DNA of 64,000 nt from Turbatrix aceti (GCA_963969345.1 OZ017766.1:10726001-10790000), one strand, 5' to 3'. Positions 11,301 through 25,099 are shown, counted from the first letter of the stretch. The notes: generated by a model from the sequence alone, not told the origin. Program-made: numbers and translations.

Positions 11301-12576
11301 GAGTTCGTTTGATAACATTTTTTATGTGTTTTTTTTACGTTCGCACATTTTTCGTCGCGTTGTTTTGATGGTCAATTGAAAAAACCCATTTTTACCTGTA
11401 CCAAAGTGCATAATGGGGTGATTACAATTTTTTACAGGTCGCACTTTTCTCTGATGAACATGCTCGTAAAGTTCGGAATTTTTTAAAGTACAAAAAATGT
11501 TTAGACCCGATTTTTTAAATATAAACTCAAAAATCAATGAAGCAATGTTTTACTAATTTTCAAATGATTTTTGACGTTTTGTAAAAAAATTTCTGATATA
11601 AAACATTTTGTGTTTTTTATTCAGGTGCCCTGCTGTGTAACAATTATTCAGTAAAAACAATGGACAATTTGCTGCACTTTTACGTTTTTAAAGGTCATTT
11701 TTCTTGTATTTTTGGATGGGAAAAAAACAAAAAAATATTCTTGGCACTAAAAATTGTTCAACAAATTTTAACTCAATAAAACAAAATTCTAAATTGAAGT
11801 TTTTTTTTAATTTTTATGGGTCATAGAAAAAATGTTGTCCCCTTAATTTTTCATGTATTTACTCATAAAACACTCCAATTTGTAGCAAATATAATACATA
11901 TAGCCAGAATGTACCTTTGACTAAACATTTTACCTTGACTTCTTCTTCGGGACAATTGATTTCTGATTTATACTTATTACGATAGATGCTACTGCGTTAA
12001 GCCGCCTGTCAGGCCTCCGTTCCATCGTTGACCCACGATCCCCTGCGTTGAAGGCTTATGGCCTCCGTCGTCCCCGATGCACCCTTTTTTGTCGCCTAAA
12101 TCTTTTAAAACTTTGTTCCAATTGCCTAATTATGTTGTTTTAAATTCTCTCGAGTACAACAACTTTGTGTTCTTGCATAACACGCGTTGCGCGTCTGTGT
12201 CCTTGAAAGCCACAAAGTTGTGCACTTTGACTAAATTTTTATGGGTTAAAAAATATTTTTTGCCGTGTTTTTTTGGACTCTGAGTGAACGGAAGTGGGCG
12301 AGTTTTTGTGTTTTTTGGATTTCGTTTGCGAATATATCGAACAAAAAATAGAAAAAATGCGAATGGCAATTTGGGTACCATAATCGGCATTTTTTTTTAG
12401 TTTTAAATTTTTCCGCCTGAAAAATTTAAAATTGAACAACGTTGTTTTTCATTTGCAAACGAACACAAAAATTTGACAAAACAAGAATTTTTTTTCAATA
12501 TTTTGTCAAATAACACCGATTTTTGCACCTTTACCATAATTTTTGTTCGATTATCTGTTTTAAAAGAATTTGCTTT

Positions 12577-12586
12577 GTTCGCGAAC
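12577..12586. repeat. GTTCGCGAAC palindrome within a dispersed repeat (copy 1)
   Basis: The palindrome is preceded by a TTATCTGTTTTAAAAGAATT-like leader. Copies with the same leader occur at 23206-23215 and 58611-58620. A fourth palindrome at 33032-33041 has a different leader. Confidence 0.6.
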
Positions 12587-14730
12587 GAACAATAAAATTT
12601 TTTTCTTAGAATTTTTTTAAGCATAAAATTTGATTTTGGTATTTTTGTTCGAAAATGCGTAAATGCGTTCAAATTTGTACAAAAAAAAATTTTTTTTCAA
12701 TTTTTTTTCTCGAATCTCGTTTGACATGAGTTCAAAAATTTCGTATATGTATCCATTTCCCTTGAATAATCATCAACTGATGACTAAACACGCAACCGCG
12801 ACCGCGACCGCGGCCGACCACCTGGCGACCACCAGAAGACTGGACAATGCTCACAACGACGATGATGATGGTGACGAATCAATCGAATCTCATCATCCTC
12901 CTCGCCACAGAAAAGATCTAGAAAAGAGAAAACACAAGAAAAGAGGAAGGGTCGAGTGTGTCGCGATCGACACTAGCCGGGTTTCTTCCTCCCTTTTTCT
13001 GACGACGCTTGCTTTATTGCGGGTTCAATTTTTTTTTCGACGAAGAAGAAGAATTGACTCGAAATAAGTATCTAGATAACAGCTTTGAGTGAGAAGACAA
13101 AACAGACACTGCACATGCTGGTCAAGTCAGGTGGAGGAGGTGAAGGGCTATTTATAGGTACATTTGAATTGAGAGTCAGACAAGAAGTCTGTCAGGTGCC
13201 GGGCGTGAGTAAGGGGGAGTTTTTATGCATTCCCTCCTTCTTTTTTTTTGCTTTTAGTTTTTTTTGAGGACATGGAGCAAAAATTAATCAGGACGCTTTT
13301 TCTCGGTGTTGAAGTATTATGGTTCTTGGACACCTTGATTACCCCTCATCCATCGTCTCTCGCATCAATGAACCAAAACAAGAATTTTCTGTCTACAAAA
13401 ATATAAATTGATGCTTATGATCGAAAATCGTGATCCTGTCTGCTTTTTATATTTTTTTGTTTTTGTTTTTGTATTTTTACAGAAAATTTTGAAAAATTAT
13501 TATGCGTAAATCAAATTTTTTTTTATAAAACAGAAATTATTGCGCATCAGAAATTTGCAATCAAATCACAAAAAAAAATTTTTGTGATTTTTTTTACAGA
13601 AAAAATTCTAAAATTGCGTTTTTTTGTAAAAAAAACAACCAAAATTTACAAAAATTTACTTAATTAAGGTTTACAACAAGCTGATAATTTAGATGCAATT
13701 TTTACTTCAAAAAAATTTTTAATGCATTTCAAGTGATTTTTCAACAGCGTATTTTTTTGTGATTAAAAATTTTAAAAACGAATCACTTTGTTTGCTCTTT
13801 TCACCGGTTAAAAAAATCGTACCGTTACCAAACAAACACCACCGTTTACCCATTCAAGGTTCAAATGCATTTTTGGCGGGAGTAGGTGATTGATTGCAAA
13901 AAAACACATTTTTCATCGAGTTGCAATTGATCCTGCCAACCAAAAAGTTCCCCCTCTCTGCCATTTTCAGTATAACACGATTTATTGGTTTTTAATTACT
14001 GTATGTTTTGGCATTTTAAGAAAAACAACAATTTTTATTCCTATTTTAATTGAGTGCCCGGGAGATGATGCATAAATATGAAATTGACCAAAACAGATGG
14101 TTCACAGGAAAAAAAATTAATGCAATTTTCTTTGCAAGGCTGTCTTTATTTTTTTCTGTTTTCCATTTGTTAGTTTTTTTATCAAAAAAAATAATAGAAA
14201 TTGAATTAATCGAAAGTGCGCATAGTTTTTCGTGCTGCAAGCATTTGAAAAAACACTTTCGTGTTGAGAGATTTAGTTGTTGAAAAAACGCGCAATTTGC
14301 AGTTTTCAAAATTTTGGAGCCTTGAGTGGAATTTTGTTTTTCTGTTGTTTTTTAGTTTTAGTTTTTTTTGTCACCGAAAACGAAAAATAAAGCAAAAAAC
14401 TTTCGCTTTGAGAGTTTCGTTATCAACGAGCGCAATTTGCAGTAATTAAAAAAATGTGGTCTTGAATGGAATTTTTTTTGAACACGGAAAAAAAAACATT
14501 CGTTTTGCTAGTCGCAAAATTTTTCTATTTTATTAATTTTTCTGTGACTTTTTCACTTTGATGCACTCTTCCATTCAATATTCATTCATTCAGACGACAA
14601 AAAAAGTGAAACTGATGTGAGCATCAAGAATTTGTTTTTTGTGTATTTTTAAAAAACACCCGCGCATCCTTTCTTTACCGAGACAGACGATCCCATCCGA
14701 TACCTCTCTTTTTCCTCCACTCCCAGTGTC

Positions 14731-14756
14731 ATTCGTTCATTCATTCATTCATTCAT
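14731..14756. repeat. (ATTC)n microsatellite
   Basis: ATTC repeated about six times with one interruption (ATTCGTTCATTCATTC). Similar (TTCG)n or (GAAC)n runs occur near 26575-26592, 32448-32466 and 39819-39836. Confidence 0.85.
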
Positions 14757-17700
14757 GATCGTTTTGTCTCATCATTTAGAATTCCCTTTTCTTTCTTTCC
14801 TGAGTTCCAAAAATATTTTTTTTGCACCGTCACTAAACAAATACAAAATAAATATTATTTTAGCGGGCTGTTCAACTTTTTTTTCTTTTTCTTTTTCATT
14901 TTTCCTTTTTTTTCTCGGTGGTGTCTAAAGATGGGCAGGAAGGAAGGAAGAAAGGAAGGTGACAAAGCGCAAGTCAAGTCGTTTTGTTGCTATCACATTT
15001 TTATGCTATCTTTATTCTTGATCAGGATTTTTTTGTGCTGTGTTGACTTTTTTGACTGGGTGTGGTTTCGACGGGAGAAGTTTTTGATGGGAAAGGCAAA
15101 TATTATACGTATCGGGAAAGGATACTTTTTTATAGAATGCTGACGAACTAAAAATGTCTAAAAATTTTAGACGAAAATTTTAGAAAATTTTGCAAGTTTT
15201 TATGTGAAAAAAACTGCTGGCGGCTCGACAGAATGAGCAACGAAAAATGGCCGTCAACATGGTTTGGCCCAACTTTGATTTTTTTATTATAAATTTACAC
15301 TGTGTTTTTCATACAAACGTCTAGGAAACGAAATTGTGGTTCAAAATGTAAAAAAAAGTGATTAGGAAAAGTCATTTAAAGATGTTCAAAAAATTTTGAA
15401 AAACTAGTCTGATCGGGGTGCAAAACCAGCCCAAGTTGGTTGAACCCATTTTAGTACCTAGCATTTTTAATTCAATTTTTCAAAACAAAAAGAACCTATT
15501 AACAAATTTTTCATTTTCCGTAAAAATTGAAAGTTTCAACAGTAAAAAGTGACGAAAATTGTTTTTCAAAAATTTCAGATATTCATTTTTTATAATATTT
15601 ATTTCCGTTTTTTTCAAGGTTGGAGACCTTTAATTTCGTTTCTTTTTACAAATCATTGAACACAAATAAAAAAAATTATCAAAAAAAAAACACATCAATG
15701 TCGCGTTCAAATTGCAAAAGTGCCGCTTTTTGTACCTCTCAGCCCTCTGAATTTATTTCTGCTTTAAAATTCCTGTGTTTCAAAAATTTGCACCACGTCT
15801 TCAACTTGACCCATTCTTTTATCCTTCCTTTCCTTCATTTGTGACTTGACCGGAAGTGTGTTTACACATCTTGAAAAATTTTCTTTCATTGCCAGTGTCT
15901 AACTAAAACAACATAATACTATTTATACGTCGGCAGCGCTACAGCATCGGTGGCGGCGCTGTATTTCAAATTAACCATGATTCGGTTTTGCGCGCGCGAA
16001 TTTGCCCTTTCCTGCGCGAACGAACGAACAATTGAACTTTGGGGCCATTTCCATTCGATTTTTCTCTGTTTTTTTTATGCCTTGAACGAACAAAGTCAAA
16101 CTCATTGCATTTTCCTGGTTTTTGAAGATTTGAGGGGTAAAGTATTAGTGCTATTTTTAGTTTTTTAGACATTTGCAGGTTGCAATGTTTGATGGTGCGT
16201 AAAAAATTACGTAGCACCTTTATTTTACCTCACCTCACCTGCAGGTGTACCTGCCAGCGCACCTTGCCTGATTGACCAACCAACCACCCGGCCTGGCAGT
16301 CAGTCATTCTGGGCACACGCTCACGCAAGCGCAAGCGCAAGCGCCAGCGCGCAATGGCCTCCTCCTGCAGAAGAAGAGGAGCAACCAGCCAGCCTACACC
16401 GGCGGAAGGAAGGAAGAATCATTCCCCCCCCCTCCTTCCATTCAGTCGCCTGCACTCGGTGTGATGGTTCGGTTCCTTTTTGCATGCCCATACTGCTCTT
16501 GCCCTTCCCGCCCGGTCGATAGAGGTGTGGTGCTGACTCAGACTCACATCCCCCTCTGTCCACCCCCCACCCCAGAGAGCGAGAGAAAAATGAATGAGGT
16601 TTGATTGTGCCTCCAAGGTCACTTCAAGATCCATCCCATCCCCCCTGAGTTTGGCCGCACCAAACTTTTTTTTTTCTAAATATTTTTTTTTCTCCGTTGA
16701 AAAGAGTGAATGTGTGTACTCTGTCATCATTTTTCATCTTTCCTTGTCCGGCCAATCCTTGACCAGAAAGAGCACATGCTGAAGGATTCATCCGATCGAC
16801 ATCGACTGGACGTCTAAAAAAAATGAGGAGGATGATGAATGCAAAATCGATCGTCCCCGAACAAAACGAATGCATAAATTTTTTTCTGTGTCATTTTTTG
16901 TTCCTTTGACCGTGTTTTTGTACTTTATAACTTCCTTAACGATGTTGTAGAATTTTGGAATTTTTCCATCACTGGAAAAATTTTTTTGTATTGATTGAAA
17001 AATTTTTTTTGGCCTTGATTTATTTTTTTTTGACGACTCTGAAAAGTTCACGGGAACTGGCCGGAGCATTAGCAAAGCCACCTGCACACGCAATAATCCA
17101 AAAATAATCCAAAAGCTGCTGGTTTTCATTGTTTTTTTTCTCACGCGTTTTCTCACCTGGCGTGCACAGGTAAAATTTTGTATTTTTAATTTCCTGCCCG
17201 GAATAAACCAATTCCGGATTCAAAAAAGTTTGACTTTTTTTGAGTCGGGAAAGAAAATTGATGATGACCCCCACTTATGTACTGAACTTTTCATTATTGC
17301 CTCACTCGCACCTCAAAAATAATCCAATCCACCCCCCCCCCTTCTCCAGTTTGTTACCGGTCCCGTTTGGGAAAGGTTGGCGGTTGTTGGTTGTTGGTTG
17401 CTGGTTGTCTCCGGTTTTGCGCAGGGGTTACCTCTTCCCAGCAGGCTGGCAGACTGGCTGGTTGGGTGCGCGGCGATTCAATCGAAGCCGAGAGTGACCA
17501 CTCGGACGCGGCTGACCTGTCCTGTTGTCCTCTGCACCCTCTCCTCACCTCACCTTGCTGGCCTGACAGGTAACAGGGGACGAGAAAGAGGACGAGGAAC
17601 AGGACGACTTGCGGGGAGTACAAACACAAATAAACACAATGCTTGCTTGCTTGCGCGTGCGCGCGCGCGTTTTTGGCCCCGCTTGAATGTCACAGTCATC

Positions 17701-18080
17701 ACCCCCCCCCCCTCACCCCTCACCCCTCGAGTAAACGAAAGGACAGGGAAGGAAAGGGGAAAAGCAAGCTTGAAAGCTCAGCTTGACTTGCTTGGCTTGT
17801 TTTGGGGTTTACTGCAACTCTCGGCCCTCGTCCGCGGTCCTCTGGTCATCATCGGTAACCAGACAGATTGCTGTCAATTTTTTTTTAAACGGGCTTACCC
17901 GGTTTGGCCCGATTTTTACACAAAAATAAAGAATTTGGTTACGTTTTATAATAAATTTGCAATAAAAAAACTTTAAGAAAAAAATGAAAATTACGGTTCA
18001 AAACGTATTTAAAAAAAATATAAATAATCAGGTTTTGTTCAAAAAGTAAAAAAAAAACTTTTTTCCGTGCATTTTGTATC

Positions 18081-18140
18081 TGACGGATCTGGTTGGACCT
18101 AAATGGACCTGACCGGGCCTGTTTGGGCCTAAACCTGCCT
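18081..18140. repeat. Exact 10-bp-phased array NNNNGGRYCT, six units
   Basis: Six consecutive decamers in exact 10-base register: TGACGGATCT, GGTTGGACCT, AAATGGACCT, GACCGGGCCT, GTTTGGGCCT, AAACCTGCCT. The first four bases vary while the last six are kept. Ten bases is close to one helical turn, so the conserved hexamers would face one side of the DNA. A 10-base period does not suit coding sequence. Confidence 0.8.
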
Positions 18141-18223
18141 AAATAAGCTTTACGGAGCCACAAAATTTGATCCGACACACCCCGTTTTTAACCGTGATGT
18201 TTTTTGAGTAAATCATGGTCTTC

Positions 18224-18394
18224 GACACATTTTGCCAAACTTTCTGTTTCTAACGTTATTTGACACATTTTGCCAAACGTACAGTTTCTAATGTTATTTG
18301 ACACATTTTGCCAAACGCTTGCTCTCGAACATTTTTTTCGGCGCATTTTGCCAAACGTTCAGTTTCCAAAATTTTTTGACACATTTTGCCAAAC
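18224..18394. repeat. 38-bp minisatellite with core GACACATTTTGCCAAAC
   Basis: Five copies of the 17-base core start at 18224, 18262, 18300, 18340 and 18378 (spacing 38, 38, 40, 38). The fourth core carries two changes (GGCGCATTTTGCCAAAC). The spacers share GTTTCTAACGTTATTT-like sequence. Confidence 0.9.
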
Positions 18395-20774
18395 TTATTT
18401 CTATGCCATATTTTTTCATTGTTTAGCTAAAACGGCCTACCCTACCCATTTCTGCCCCTAATCTTTACTTTGATTTGTTTCGTTTGTTCGTCCGTACCCG
18501 ATCGACCCGGTGATTGCGATGTTGGTTGTAAGGAAGACCATTCTTTTTTTTGTTAGGTTTAAGCGGCTTTTTTTCGGTCTTTCCTTCTCCGCAATTTTTC
18601 TTTTTTCTCCCTCTTTGAGTCTTTGACCGATCATCCAATCCCGACCACACCTTTTCCTTTCCTCCCTTCTTTTCATTCAACTTCTTCTTTATGGATTTCT
18701 TGTTTTTGTTCTGTTCCCATCGTTTTCTTGTGAGGGGATTGTTCTTTGTATTACATTGCTTTGCTTTGTTTTGATGCTTGCCTTCTAAATAAATATCTAT
18801 CTTTTTTTCTATTTTTGGGGCAAAAAATATGGGGTTTACGAGTTTGTGAGTTTTGAATGTTTACTTTTTGAATGTTTTATGACAACTCAAAATGTATGTA
18901 GTTTTGATTTAGATTTTTTGTCGAGATTGTTGAATGTCAAACTTATCCAGGTGAGCTTATTCACCAGAATTTTTATTTTTCAAATTGTAATTTTTTTTAT
19001 AAACGACATCAATTTTGTCATGTTTTTTTTGCGTTTCCTTACGTTGCTTCGGGCAACAAACACAACAAACAAGCCTGATGATCGCCGTTTGTTTCCGTGG
19101 CAAACTGTGTTCATGGCCACAACAAACAACTGAATTGGGCTTTTAGCGGAAAAAAATACTTATCTCCATTTTTGGAGTGCATAAGGTTCAAAAACCTTTT
19201 TTTTTGCATAAATTTTTGTTTTGGAAACGACAAAAATATTTGTGATATTTACAAACGCACCTGAAAAGTTGCGTGCAACGCTGACGTTAATTTTATTAAA
19301 TTTTTTTTAACGTGAAAAAAAATTTTTGTATGATACAAAAATAAGTGTCATTTTTACGGGCGTTATCGTATTTAAAATTTTTATTGCATTGCAAAAATGA
19401 ATGTGATTGCGTTTTTAAAAAAAGGGTCTGTGTGTCAATCATTTTTTGTCAGTTTCTCCTAACCAAATGGTCTTTATTTTCTTGACCAACTAAAAACTTG
19501 CACTGTGTGTTTGTGTAAAAATGATTTTTAAAATGCTTATTATTGATTTTTTGTTCGTTAACGACTGATGTGAATCATAATATAATACAATCACATTTAT
19601 CAGTTGTTTTTTTCCTCCGTAATGCTTTTAAAACACAAAAAAATCCATTAGTCACCATGTCCGCATGTATTTATAAAAAAATACATAGGACTGCTTTCAA
19701 GATCATGACTAACATGTCTAGCTAATAGGATGCGAAAAAAAAACGATGAACAGCAGAACAGAGAGAACAAAGTCGACCGAGGTATGTACATATCTACGTA
19801 CTATCTACCAGAAGTAGTAGATCTGCATAGATTGATGGACTTTTCCTCCTTTTCTTCGTGCGCATGTACACTCACGCCAGTAAGAATAGAAACAGAGACC
19901 ACCGACGTTTCTATATGTACGAGTAGACTTTTTTAATTGTCATTTTTGAAGGAATCAAGGAAGCCAGTTATGTTTTGTTCTAAAAAAAGTATAATATTTG
20001 TACGTAGTACTCCGCGAAAGAAAGGCAACTTCCTAGATATTTACTGGCAGGCCTACCCATTCATTTTTCTTCATTTTCCTACTGGTGCTCTTTTTTGATG
20101 TTTTCTTTACCTAGTATCTAAAAAATCTTCTCAATGATCGATGTTATCTAACTGGACACGCGATGAAATGGCAATGAATGAATGTTGCGCGCGCGACTCG
20201 ACTGGTCACTAATTTTTACGTTTTTTTATTACTAAAAATTTATTAGTAGCGGACGCTAACATTTATGCACGGGGACGTAAAATTTATTATTCTTGATTGG
20301 TAAAACGGGTTTGGGTTTAAAAACAATTTCAAACTAAATAATTTCGTTAAATCTCATTTTTTTAAGAGTTTGTGTTCTTTATGGATTTTTTTCAATTTGT
20401 AACGTAAAAATTTATTGTTCATTATGATAATGGCTTTTGTCTTTTTTTTCAAATTACAATTATTATAGATTTCCAATTATTTATTATTGACCGATCATCA
20501 AAATTTTTTCTCAAACACGGAAAAAAGTATATTTCATCTTGCTTATTGTCCGTACAATCCTGTCTGATATCCATGATTATGAGTTTATTACAGCGCTTGC
20601 ATTAATTTTTTTATATGACTTATAACATCTGATGTGAGACGATGGGACGAAGGATTACGTCGTCGGACACGCTACTTGAGATGAAATTGTTATTTGGCAA
20701 CCAGTCGGCCGGTTGGCATACCGGCTCTCATCGTCAATTAGTCATGCCAGGCAACTGACGTCAAAAAATACAGT

Positions 20775-21065
20775 TTACTAATACCGTATTTTTTTTGGTC
20801 TTACCACGAAAATATTAGCACATGCGCACTTTTTTACGGTCCTAACACGATCATTGCTTTTACACATTTTTTGTTGCCTTGACACGAAAATTTACAAAAT
20901 TTGTGTTTTGCAACGATTTATTAAATATCGTACTGCATTTTTTAAGTTCTTGGCACGAAAAAGGAATGTTTCCACATTTTTTTACGGTTCTGACGCGAAA
21001 ATTCCAGTTGCGCATTTTTTAACGGTCCCAACACGAAAACTTTTATTGCTAATTGTTTTTGCGGT
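20775..21065 (+). repeat. 'ACACGAAA' dispersed repeat, cluster 1
   Basis: Repeated modules of the form TTTTTTACGGTCCTAACACG then AAAATT and GCGCATTTT, spaced about 40-50 bp (CCTTGACACGAAAATT, CTTGGCACGAAA, TTCTGACGCGAAAATT, TCCCAACACGAAAA). It includes a longer piece, GTGTTTTGC..CGATTT..TATCGTACTGCATTTT, that recurs in cluster 5. Confidence 0.75.
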
Positions 21066-21522
21066 CTGAAGACAATGTATGACGTCCACGACGCGCTACT
21101 TGAGATTGTTATTTAGGCAACCAGTCAGCCAGTTGCGGTTGGCATACATACCGGCTCGTCGTCCTTGTCGTCCTTCACTCATGCTAGGCAACGGATGAGG
21201 TTTTTTTTTGAATGACTTTCTAACTTACGTCGATGAGAGGATAGGATAGGAGAGGAGAGGAAGATGCATGTTTGTGGAAGATGTAGTACATATGCAATAA
21301 TTGCAATTACACTTATGTATGTTCACCTATGAGTAACTATCATGCTGACTAACTATCTGACTGTGAGGCTATGAGGTGTAACGGTGAGAGAAAGAGAGAA
21401 AAAAAATGTAAATGCATGTTGATCTGTCACTCTGCTTGTTTGAAGAAAAAAAAGAAAAAAAGAAATTAGTCGATCGCCCAGCTTAGTTAGTTCTGTCGTG
21501 GTCAGTTTCCCTGGACCAATCA

Positions 21523-22068
21523 TCACAAAACGACCACGACAGAAGCGCTCCGTTTTGTTTTGTTTTGTTTTATAGCTTGCACACGACCGAAAACTACCAC
21601 CAGGACCAGGACCAGCACCAGGACCCGGACCAGCACCTGCATGACGTTTTTCTGTTTTAAAGGATGTCTTTTCGAAAAATCATAAAAAAAAGTATCTAAA
21701 CAGGCTTTCTTAATTTTTTTCTGTTCAACAACCAGATATTTATCCCACAGTGCATCGGTCGGTACCAAGCTGCTAAAGAAGCAGGCGTTCGTTTTTTTCT
21801 CATGTTCATGTCCTTCCTGCAACAAAGGTAGTACCATGGATGCATGTTTTTTTTTGTGTATTCGACCGCACAGAGGCTTGTTTGCTTGCTTCCTTTGGTG
21901 AAATGAAGCTTTCTTCTTCCCGCAGACAGATATTTTTTTAAAACTAATGCTTGGCTTGTTCACTCGTCTAATAATTTGATGCTTTCCTTTTTTTATGGTT
22001 TCGCGCTCCCGAGTTCGGGAATAAGCTATCTTCTGTCCGACAATTTTGTCAACATTTAAAGTTTGCAT
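21523..22068 (-). CDS. Orphan open frame of 181 codons, doubtful
   Basis: It begins with ATG (MQTLNVDKIVGQKIAYSR) and is rich in Lys and other basic residues, largely what A/T-rich DNA gives by chance. Codons from about 144 are a read-through of a CCAGGACCAGCA-type simple repeat and yield VLVRVLVLVLVLVVV. No domain is recognisable and there is no neighbouring exon. It is the longest unexplained open frame in the gene-poor region, hence the listing, but chance is the more likely explanation. Confidence 0.15.
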   Translation of the reverse strand: MQTLNVDKIVGQKIAYSRTRERETIKKGKHQIIRRVNKPSISFKKISVCGKKKASFHQRKQANKPLCGRIHKKKHASMVLPLLQEGHEHEKKTNACFFSSLVPTDALWDKYLVVEQKKIKKACLDTFFYDFSKRHPLKQKNVMQVLVRVLVLVLVLVVVFGRVQAIKQNKTKRSASVVVVL

Positions 22069-23205
22069 TTGGTAAAAAAAGTACTAAATATACAGGTGTG
22101 AAATTTTTTCGTATCGACAAAAAAAAGTTTCAAGTAAAATTGTATTCTCAACACTCAACATTAATTTTTTTATTTTTGTGTGTTGTATTTACTTCTGTTA
22201 CATCTGTTACACATTTTTATACTTTTGCGAACAAATTTAAAACAATTTTTATTCCTTCTCTAAAAGTAATTTTTTTGCGCGATCAAAAATTATCATTTAA
22301 GTTTGCAAAAAATAATAACAGAAAATGGAAGCGTGACGCAAAATCTCTCCCAAAAAACACCTGACAGGTTTTATGCTTAATTGAATGCATGAAATGCCAA
22401 ATTTCTGATTAGAATTTGTCGTAATGCTTATATGTTTTTTTTCGCGTACGTAAAAAAACTTGATTCTGGCCATTTTTTGTTTTCATAAATTTTGTAGGCA
22501 TTTGAATTAAAAAAATAAAAAACTGGCCTGAATAATCTGTTTTTTACGGTTTTTTCTGAACATTTGTCTGGCTGATTAGATTCTAAATATAAAACCATAA
22601 TATTTGTCGAACCATCTTTTTGTAAATAAATTACATATCCATATCTTAAACCGTGATCAATATATTACATCTTCTCCCATCCTTCCTTCGCTCTTCTATA
22701 TTTATAATTGCCATAGCGGTTGTCTGGCCTGACCTGACGTCAGGTAATAGACGCAGAGATGTGTATCTGACTGTCGTACCCCGATCAATTGACATTGCAT
22801 TGCATTGTCTTTTGTTGTTTCGCTTTCCGTTTTGTTTTATGTGTAATTTAGATACATACAAATTTTAAAAAATATGATATTTTTTTCGTTCTTAAATGAA
22901 AACAAACATTTTTAAAATTTTGTTCACAAATTAAAATAAAGATGAATATGTTCGATCATGTTCGCAAACAAACACAAAATAACAGCGAACAGATTATTTT
23001 TTTATCATTTGTGCAAATTTCGTTTTTTTAGGTAGAAAAAAATACTAACTTGGGGTAAACTGCGTTTTTTTACGTTTTTAGCAACGGTTTTTCCGAATTT
23101 TTTTCTGGATAAATGGAATGAATGTTATTTACCATTTTTTTGATACCGTTACCCTCATTTTTTCCTTATTTTTGCTCATTTTATCAGTTTGGAAAATTTC
23201 GCTTT

Positions 23206-23215
23206 GTTCGCGAAC
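23206..23215. repeat. GTTCGCGAAC palindrome within a dispersed repeat (copy 2)
   Basis: The leader TTATCAGTTTGGAAAATTTC followed by GCTTTGTTCGCGAACAAAC closely matches the copies at 12577 and 58611. Confidence 0.65.
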
Positions 23216-24159
23216 AAACAAGGAAATATGTAAATAGTTAGCTTTTCTCTTTTTTTGGTCTTGGTCGATTTCCATCTCTTTTATACTTTTTTTGCAGAAA
23301 AAAAATTGAATAACTTGGGACACCTTTTTATCCTCATTTTCCCCAAAATGTGTCTCCAAGTATTTCTAATATTTTTTTTTCTTTAAATTTTATCCATGTG
23401 TTGCGTCTTCTTGCTTAGCCCGAAGGGGAAAGCTCTAAGTAGGGATAATACTCTTTGCCTTCTTCTCTCCTCCTTTATGAATGATGATTTTTTTTTCTAC
23501 CGTGATTTTTGCTGACTGGACTTAGTTTACCTCAGAACTCTGGTTTGTCTCTTCGAGGCGGTAGGAGACTGTCTTCTGGGGTATACATTTTTTTCTTACT
23601 TTCCTGCATACTCACTTTCTTTCTTTCTTTTCTCTTTGGTCACAACTTGAATCGCTCTTCGCTCCTCTGATGTTCCTGTTCAACCCGGGGGGGGGGAGGG
23701 GTGCTACTGGCATGCATGATCGCAAAGAAATTACAAAAAGCCGATAATTATGCCCTTTCGTGAGGATTACATGACTTCTTTCTGGTTGCGTAACGACCCT
23801 TTCCAACCACAACATCCATCTGAAGGGCCTGCCTCTCTCTGTGTTGTAATTCATTCGTCATCACGAAACAAGAAACAACACTCCGTCATCAAAAAGCCTG
23901 GTAAGAAGGCTCAAAGGGGTTTCAAATTTTTTTTTGGTGTTTGTAAAACTTTTTGTTAAACAACATTTTTTTTTGTGCACGTGATGTGTTTTGTGTTTTT
24001 TACGGCAATTTTTATGACTTTTAGGGGGGCGTTGGGTTATGATTGGTCGGGTTTGTTAGCGATGATTGATGCTTTACTTTTTTGTGTGAAGATAATATTT
24101 TTTTTACAAGAGTCAAAAAACGTCATAATTACTACAGTACCAGCTACCGTACTGCGTTT

Positions 24160-24300
24160 TTTACAGCTTGAACACGAAAGTAAAAACATTGAGCGATTTT
24201 TACAGTTTTGTCATGAAAATAACAATTATACACTTTTTTAAACTCCTGGCACGAAAATTACATTTCCACACTTCTTTTCTGGTCTTGACGCGAAAAATGT
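24160..24300 (+). repeat. 'ACACGAAA' dispersed repeat, cluster 2
   Basis: Modules CTTGAACACGAAAG, TTTGTCATGAAAAT, CTCCTGGCACGAAAATT and GTCTTGACGCGAAAAA at about 35-45 bp spacing, preceded by GCTACCGTACTGCGTTTTTT, which also occurs in other clusters. Confidence 0.65.
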
Positions 24301-25099
24301 AAAATTCCGTAATTTTAGCCATCATAATGCATCTTTTCATTTTTGTTTTCGTCTGTTTTTTTTTTGAAAATTGTTTTGTCATCTCCCAAAAATAAAATTC
24401 CAGGAACACATGACATTTTGCATTTCACGTCTCACAAAAAATGATTTATTTATGTATACCGTTTTACCCTTTGTTCACGAATACTCATCATGAATCACTT
24501 TTTGTTGTACATACTACTCATTGTTTTTTTCGAATTTTTGCCTACCATTATTCATCTGTTTTTTTACGGTAGCTAATGTCATGTGATTTTAACTGAATCA
24601 CGTTTACAAAAAAATTTCTACGAGTCAAAAAACTTTTTTTAGAACACATAAATACAAAAATTAATTTTTTTTGAAGTTGCACTTTCTATACGTCTTGTGT
24701 ATTCAAGAGGTGTGGTATATTTTTTTCCAATCTTGCGGCAAACGTATTCTTCTTCGTCTCTCTTTTTTTTATCACCCAGAGCTGCATGATGATACTGTCA
24801 TGATATAATATTTGTTTTTTTTCTTTCATTCTCACATCAGCGTGCTCTGGATTGCAATCTATTGTCATCCCCATTGATTGTCATCTAGCAAGCACACTTG
24901 GATTTTATTACAATATCATTTTTGTAGACAAAATCTAGAAAAAAAATTGAGCATGTAATATAAATTTTTTTGATCAATTTATTGCCAATCTTTTTATTGT
25001 TTGGGCTCATATCTAGACGCTTGCAATAAATATCAGATTCACATTGTCATGAAGTTTTTGCGAAGAAACCAGAAACGTCAGTTTTTGTAAACATTTTGG

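Noticed and set aside
12663..13067. Plus-strand frame with TATATAADHLATTRR and DDDDGDES
   Set aside because: The content comes from simple repeats (ACCGCG, GACGATGATG). There is no domain and no supporting splice partner.
16272..17976. Several frames in the GC-richer 16.2-17.9 kb patch
   Set aside because: They overlap on both strands and derive from low-complexity CACCTG, GGTTGTTGG, CCCC and GCGC runs. None has protein-like order.
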